From Providencia zhijiangensis (GTDB lineage Bacteria > Pseudomonadota > Gammaproteobacteria > Enterobacterales > Enterobacteriaceae): a stretch of DNA of 64,000 nt. The notes beneath the pieces are model-generated. The model was not told the origin of the DNA, searched no databases, and saw nothing but the letters and a program-made list of their open reading frames with translations. Below are positions 61,054 through 64,000 of this stretch, piece by piece. The translations under genes and the position numbers were made by a program. The stretch covers positions 2,480,001 to 2,544,000 of the forward strand of contig NZ_CP135990.1 of NCBI RefSeq assembly GCF_030315915.2. Direction: 5' to 3'. The first letter of the stretch is position 1. Each line of letters opens with the position of its first letter.

Positions 61054-61437
61054 TTACAGGCTTTCAGTGAAAGTACGAGTAATAACGTCACGCTGCTGTT
61101 CAGGCGTTAATGAATTAAAACGCACTGCATAACCAGAAACACGGATAGTTAATTGAGGATATTTTTCTGGGTTTTTTACTGCATCTTCTAATGTTTCACG
61201 GCTTAATACGTTAACATTTAAGTGCTGACCACCTTCTACACGAACAGTTGGTTTCATTTCGAGAGGAACTTCACGGCTCTCAAAAGCACCCAGTTCATCT
61301 TTAGGAATAACCTGGCCTTCGCTATAATCTGCTTTTGCACACACGCAACGAGCTTCATTTGTCTCGCTATCGATTAACCAGAAAGAGTTCAGCAGTGCTG
61401 CATTGTCACTTTTAGTAATTTGAATACCAGTAATCAT
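61054..61437 (-). CDS. grcA: Autonomous glycyl radical cofactor
   Basis: A 127-residue spare domain for pyruvate formate-lyase that restores activity when the enzyme's glycyl loop is damaged by oxygen. The radical residue is Gly102 in RVSGYAVRF. The frame extends four codons upstream, but MITGIQITK is the conserved start. FNR-like boxes lie upstream, consistent with anaerobic induction in E. coli. Confidence 0.97.
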   Translation of the reverse strand: MITGIQITKSDNAALLNSFWLIDSETNEARCVCAKADYSEGQVIPKDELGAFESREVPLEMKPTVRVEGGQHLNVNVLSRETLEDAVKNPEKYPQLTIRVSGYAVRFNSLTPEQQRDVITRTFTESL

Positions 61438-61563
61438 CTCGACCTCCACGTTCGAATCAGATTTTGATCAATCTTTGCTAACTGTTTTTAATCGCTGTTG
61501 ATTGGATAATTGGTCTAACCAACCTGTTTATCTAATATATACCAGCTAGAACCCCTACATTCT

Positions 61564-61577
61564 TTGATATTTATCAA
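61564..61577 (-). promoter_or_regulatory. FNR box of grcA
   Basis: TTGAT-ATTT-ATCAA is a perfect match to the FNR consensus TTGAT-N4-ATCAA, 127 bases before the grcA start. The spacer 61438-61776 holds no gene. Confidence 0.75.
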
Positions 61578-61615
61578 ATATTTCGTATGGTAATTAACCA
61601 AACCGGTGCATCTTC

Positions 61616-61629
61616 ATGATTTAAATCAA
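61616..61629 (-). promoter_or_regulatory. Second FNR-like box of grcA
   Basis: ATGAT-TTAA-ATCAA, one mismatch to the FNR consensus, 52 bases from the first box. Confidence 0.55.
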
Positions 61630-61776
61630 TATTCACATTTGGATTTTTTAATTATTTTTGTAAATTTTCAAATTAATTTGAAGCGCTTTTAGAGAGTTAG
61701 CGCAGAACAACACTTTATCTATACGTCATGAACCAGTAAGCTACGAACTATAAAACACATCACTATGGAATCATTC

Positions 61777-62457
61777 ATGTCAAATACGATGACTTGGCAC
61801 GACGTAATCGGTGCGGAAAAATCACAAACCTATTTCAAAGAGACTCTCGCGTTTGTCGCAAAAGAGAGAGAAAGCGGAAAAGTAATCTACCCGCCGCAAG
61901 AAGATGTTTTCAATGCGTTTCGCTATACTGAATTAGCAGACATCAAAGTCGTTATCTTGGGACAAGATCCCTATCATGGGCCGGGACAAGCACACGGATT
62001 ATCCTTTTCTGTACGTCCGGGTATTAAAGCGCCGCCTTCACTCGTCAATATGTATAAAGAGCTTGAGAAAGATATTCCTGGATTTGTCCGCCCGGAACAT
62101 GGGTACCTGCTTAGCTGGGCGCAACAAGGGGTTTTACTCCTCAATACGGTATTAACTGTAGAACAAGGTAATGCGCACTCACATGCACATCTAGGCTGGG
62201 AAACCTTTACTGATAAAGTGATTCAGGCGATTAATGACCATACTGAGGGTGTAATTTTTCTTTTATGGGGCTCTCATGCACAAAAGAAAGGTCGCATTAT
62301 CGATACTAAACGCCACCATGTACTTAAAGCCCCTCATCCATCCCCACTGTCTGCACATCGAGGCTTTCTAGGATGTGGTCATTTCTCAAAAGCTAATCAA
62401 TTGCTTGAACAACAAGGTCGCGCACCGATTGATTGGTATCCGGTTATTCCTGAATAA
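61777..62457 (+). CDS. ung: Uracil-DNA glycosylase
   Basis: A 226-residue base-excision enzyme that removes uracil from DNA. The water-activating motif [13 protein letters not shown] has Asp64, and [10 protein letters not shown] carries the catalytic His187. I chose the second ATG (GGAA seven bases upstream) rather than one four codons earlier that lacks a ribosome site. It is divergent from grcA. Confidence 0.96.
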   Translation: MSNTMTWHDVIGAEKSQTYFKETLAFVAKERESGKVIYPPQEDVFNAFRYTELADIKVVILGQDPYHGPGQAHGLSFSVRPGIKAPPSLVNMYKELEKDIPGFVRPEHGYLLSWAQQGVLLLNTVLTVEQGNAHSHAHLGWETFTDKVIQAINDHTEGVIFLLWGSHAQKKGRIIDTKRHHVLKAPHPSPLSAHRGFLGCGHFSKANQLLEQQGRAPIDWYPVIPE

Positions 62458-62550
62458 ACACATTCTATAGCAATAAAGCTCGCCATAGAAAAATGGGATG
62501 CTCTGCATCCCATTCACGTTATATACCCTAAAATTATTTATGTTCTAAAC

Positions 62551-63141
62551 TTATTTAGAAACAATTACCATTGCAGGGCGCAGCAGACGGTTATTCAAGG
62601 TATAACCCTTTTGCATTACGTTGATCACCTGACCTGCACTATGGTCTGGGGATTCAATCATGGTCATGGCTTGGTGAACTTCAGGGTTGAATGGCACATT
62701 CGCCTCATCAACAGGCTCAATACCAAACTTAGAAACGGCATCTAAGAACGTTTTCAACGTAAGATCTAAGCCTTCTAACATTGCTTTGGATTCTTCGTTG
62801 TCACGATCAGCGGCTTCAATTGCACGCTCTAAGTTATCAATCACAGGCAACAATTCATTGGAAAACTTCTCAAGCGCAAACTTGTGGGCTTTTTCAATAT
62901 CTTGTTCTGTACGACGACGAATATTTTCGATTTCAGCGTGAGCACGTAACATCGCTTCGCGTTCAGTTTTACGGGAAGCTTCAAGTTGCTGTTCAAGCTC
63001 AGCAATACGCGCTGCTAACGCTTGTTCTTCGGCTTGTAAATCTGCTTGTTGAGTATCAACTTCTTGCTCTGCTTGCACTTTTTGTGTTTCATTTTGCTCA
63101 GAAGCTTGCTCATCATGCATGTTTTGTTCTTTACTACTCAT
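62551..63141 (-). CDS. grpE: Nucleotide exchange factor GrpE
   Basis: A 196-residue co-chaperone that releases ADP from DnaK. The long Gln/Glu-rich N-terminal helix (about 10-90) leads to the four-helix part and C-terminal beta wing ([38 protein letters not shown]). A sigma-32 promoter lies upstream. It is divergent from nadK, as in E. coli. Confidence 0.97.
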   Translation of the reverse strand: MSSKEQNMHDEQASEQNETQKVQAEQEVDTQQADLQAEEQALAARIAELEQQLEASRKTEREAMLRAHAEIENIRRRTEQDIEKAHKFALEKFSNELLPVIDNLERAIEAADRDNEESKAMLEGLDLTLKTFLDAVSKFGIEPVDEANVPFNPEVHQAMTMIESPDHSAGQVINVMQKGYTLNNRLLRPAMVIVSK

Positions 63142-63183
63142 GAATATCTCCGCGTATTTAGCAATAATTCTATCTATGAGAGT

Positions 63184-63214
63184 ATTATGGGGATCTAATA
63201 CAGGGATTCAAGGG
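63184..63214 (-). promoter_or_regulatory. Sigma-32 promoter of grpE
   Basis: On the minus strand CCCTTGAA, 14 bases, then CCCCATAAT: very close to the heat-shock consensus CTTGAA-N13/15-CCCCAT. It lies about 43 bases before grpE. Confidence 0.85.
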
Positions 63215-63242
63215 AAGTCATACAACGAGGAGTTAAAAAAGT

Positions 63243-64000
63243 ATGCAAAAGGCTAAGATGACACCATCTTCACAATTTAAAACTATCGGTATTGTCGGAC
63301 ACCCAAGGCACCCTGAAGCACTGGCGACCCATGAACTTATCTACCATTGGCTGATTTCAAAAAATTACCACGCAATAATTGATAAACAAGTGGCTAAGGA
63401 TTTGAAATTAAAAGATGCCAATACAGGAACTTTAACAGAAATCGGTCAGCAAGCAGATTTAGTCGTCGTTGTCGGAGGCGATGGCAACATGCTTGGAGCT
63501 GCGCGAATTTTATCCCGCTATAACAATAAAGTTATTGGCGTAAACCGTGGTAATTTAGGCTTTTTAACCGACCTAGACCCCGACAATGCCCTTCAACAAC
63601 TTTCTTGTGTTCTTGATGGGGAATATCATGAAGAACAACGCTTTTTATTAGAAGCTCAAGTTATCAAAGCGAATCAAAAAGCCCGTAAAAGTAGCGCCAT
63701 CAACGAAGTGGTTCTGCACCCAGGTAAAGTCGCGCATATGATTGAATTTGAAGTCTACATTGATGAAAAATTTGCCTTTTCACAACGCTCAGACGGCTTA
63801 ATTATTGCAACCCCGACAGGCTCAACAGCCTACTCTTTATCCGCTGGGGGTCCTATCCTTACACCAAATCTAGACGCTATTGTACTCGTGCCGATGTTCC
63901 CACACACCTTATCGTCTCGCCCATTAGTTATCAGTAGCGACAGCAGTATTCGCTTAAAATTTTTACGCACCAATATTGATTATGAAGTCAGTTGCGATAG
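63243..64000 (+). CDS. nadK: NAD kinase (3' part beyond the window)
   Basis: The first 252 codons of NAD kinase, which phosphorylates NAD to NADP. The NAD-binding GGDGNML motif is at 78-84, and [33 protein letters not shown] and [15 protein letters not shown] are present; E. coli NadK has 292 residues, so about 40 to 45 are missing at the right edge. A second ATG five codons in has AAGG upstream, so the exact start is open. Confidence 0.96.
   Translation, partial: MQKAKMTPSSQFKTIGIVGHPRHPEALATHELIYHWLISKNYHAIIDKQVAKDLKLKDANTGTLTEIGQQADLVVVVGGDGNMLGAARILSRYNNKVIGVNRGNLGFLTDLDPDNALQQLSCVLDGEYHEEQRFLLEAQVIKANQKARKSSAINEVVLHPGKVAHMIEFEVYIDEKFAFSQRSDGLIIATPTGSTAYSLSAGGPILTPNLDAIVLVPMFPHTLSSRPLVISSDSSIRLKFLRTNIDYEVSCD

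Overview
The window is a chromosomal segment from a member of the Enterobacterales, most likely Providencia or a close relative in the Morganellaceae. This rests on close protein similarity to E. coli throughout, the E. coli-like order of the isc, glyA-hmp, purL, era-rnc-lep and rpoE-rse blocks, and a clearly AT-leaning composition. The genus call is an inference. No rRNA, tRNA, CRISPR array, prophage or insertion sequence was seen.

Layout. (1) 1-10.5 kb, mostly minus strand: the iron-sulfur cluster operon iscR-iscS-iscU-iscA-hscB-hscA-fdx, followed by iscX, pepB and a shortened sseB. The operon is interrupted between fdx and iscX by an AT-rich pair, an MFS transporter and a LuxR-type regulator. 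(2) 10.5-22.1 kb: trmJ, suhB, an hcaT-like transporter, glyA, hmp, then glnB-nadE-glrR-qseG-qseE. (3) 22.1-22.9 kb: a sigma-54 promoter, three GlrR-type sites and the small RNA GlmY, the expected target of the neighbouring QseE/GlrR system. (4) 23-33.4 kb: an accessory block between glmY and purL holding an O-methyltransferase, uhpABC, a hexose-phosphate ABC transporter afuABC, and a MazF-type toxin-antitoxin pair inside a duplication of the purL 3' end. (5) 33.4-51.7 kb: purL, mltF, tadA, leuE, an unrecognised gene, yfhL, acpS-pdxJ, recO-era-rnc, lepB-lepA and rpoE-rseABC. (6) 52-64 kb: nadB, trmN6, an accessory set (IclR regulator, hutG, gltS), srmB, a lipase/ankyrin protein, grcA, ung, grpE and the start of nadK.

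How the parts work together. IscR represses its own operon through two abutting type-1 sites. Hairpins in the iscU-iscA and iscA-hscB spacers and after fdx suggest graded or split expression. QseE/GlrR should drive glmY, which in E. coli raises glucosamine-6-phosphate synthase by protecting GlmZ. UhpABC senses external hexose phosphate; no uhpT is present, so the adjacent AfuABC importer is its probable target. The HutG/GltS/IclR cluster looks like a small formiminoglutamate/glutamate module. Core genes carry recognisable control sites: PurR at purL and glyA, NsrR at hmp, FNR at grcA, sigma-32 at grpE, a probable sigma-E site at rpoE, and a candidate RNase III hairpin in the rnc leader.

The most unusual observations are the split isc operon, the toxin-antitoxin cassette inside a duplicated purL terminus, the lipase/ankyrin protein, and the complete glmY control region.
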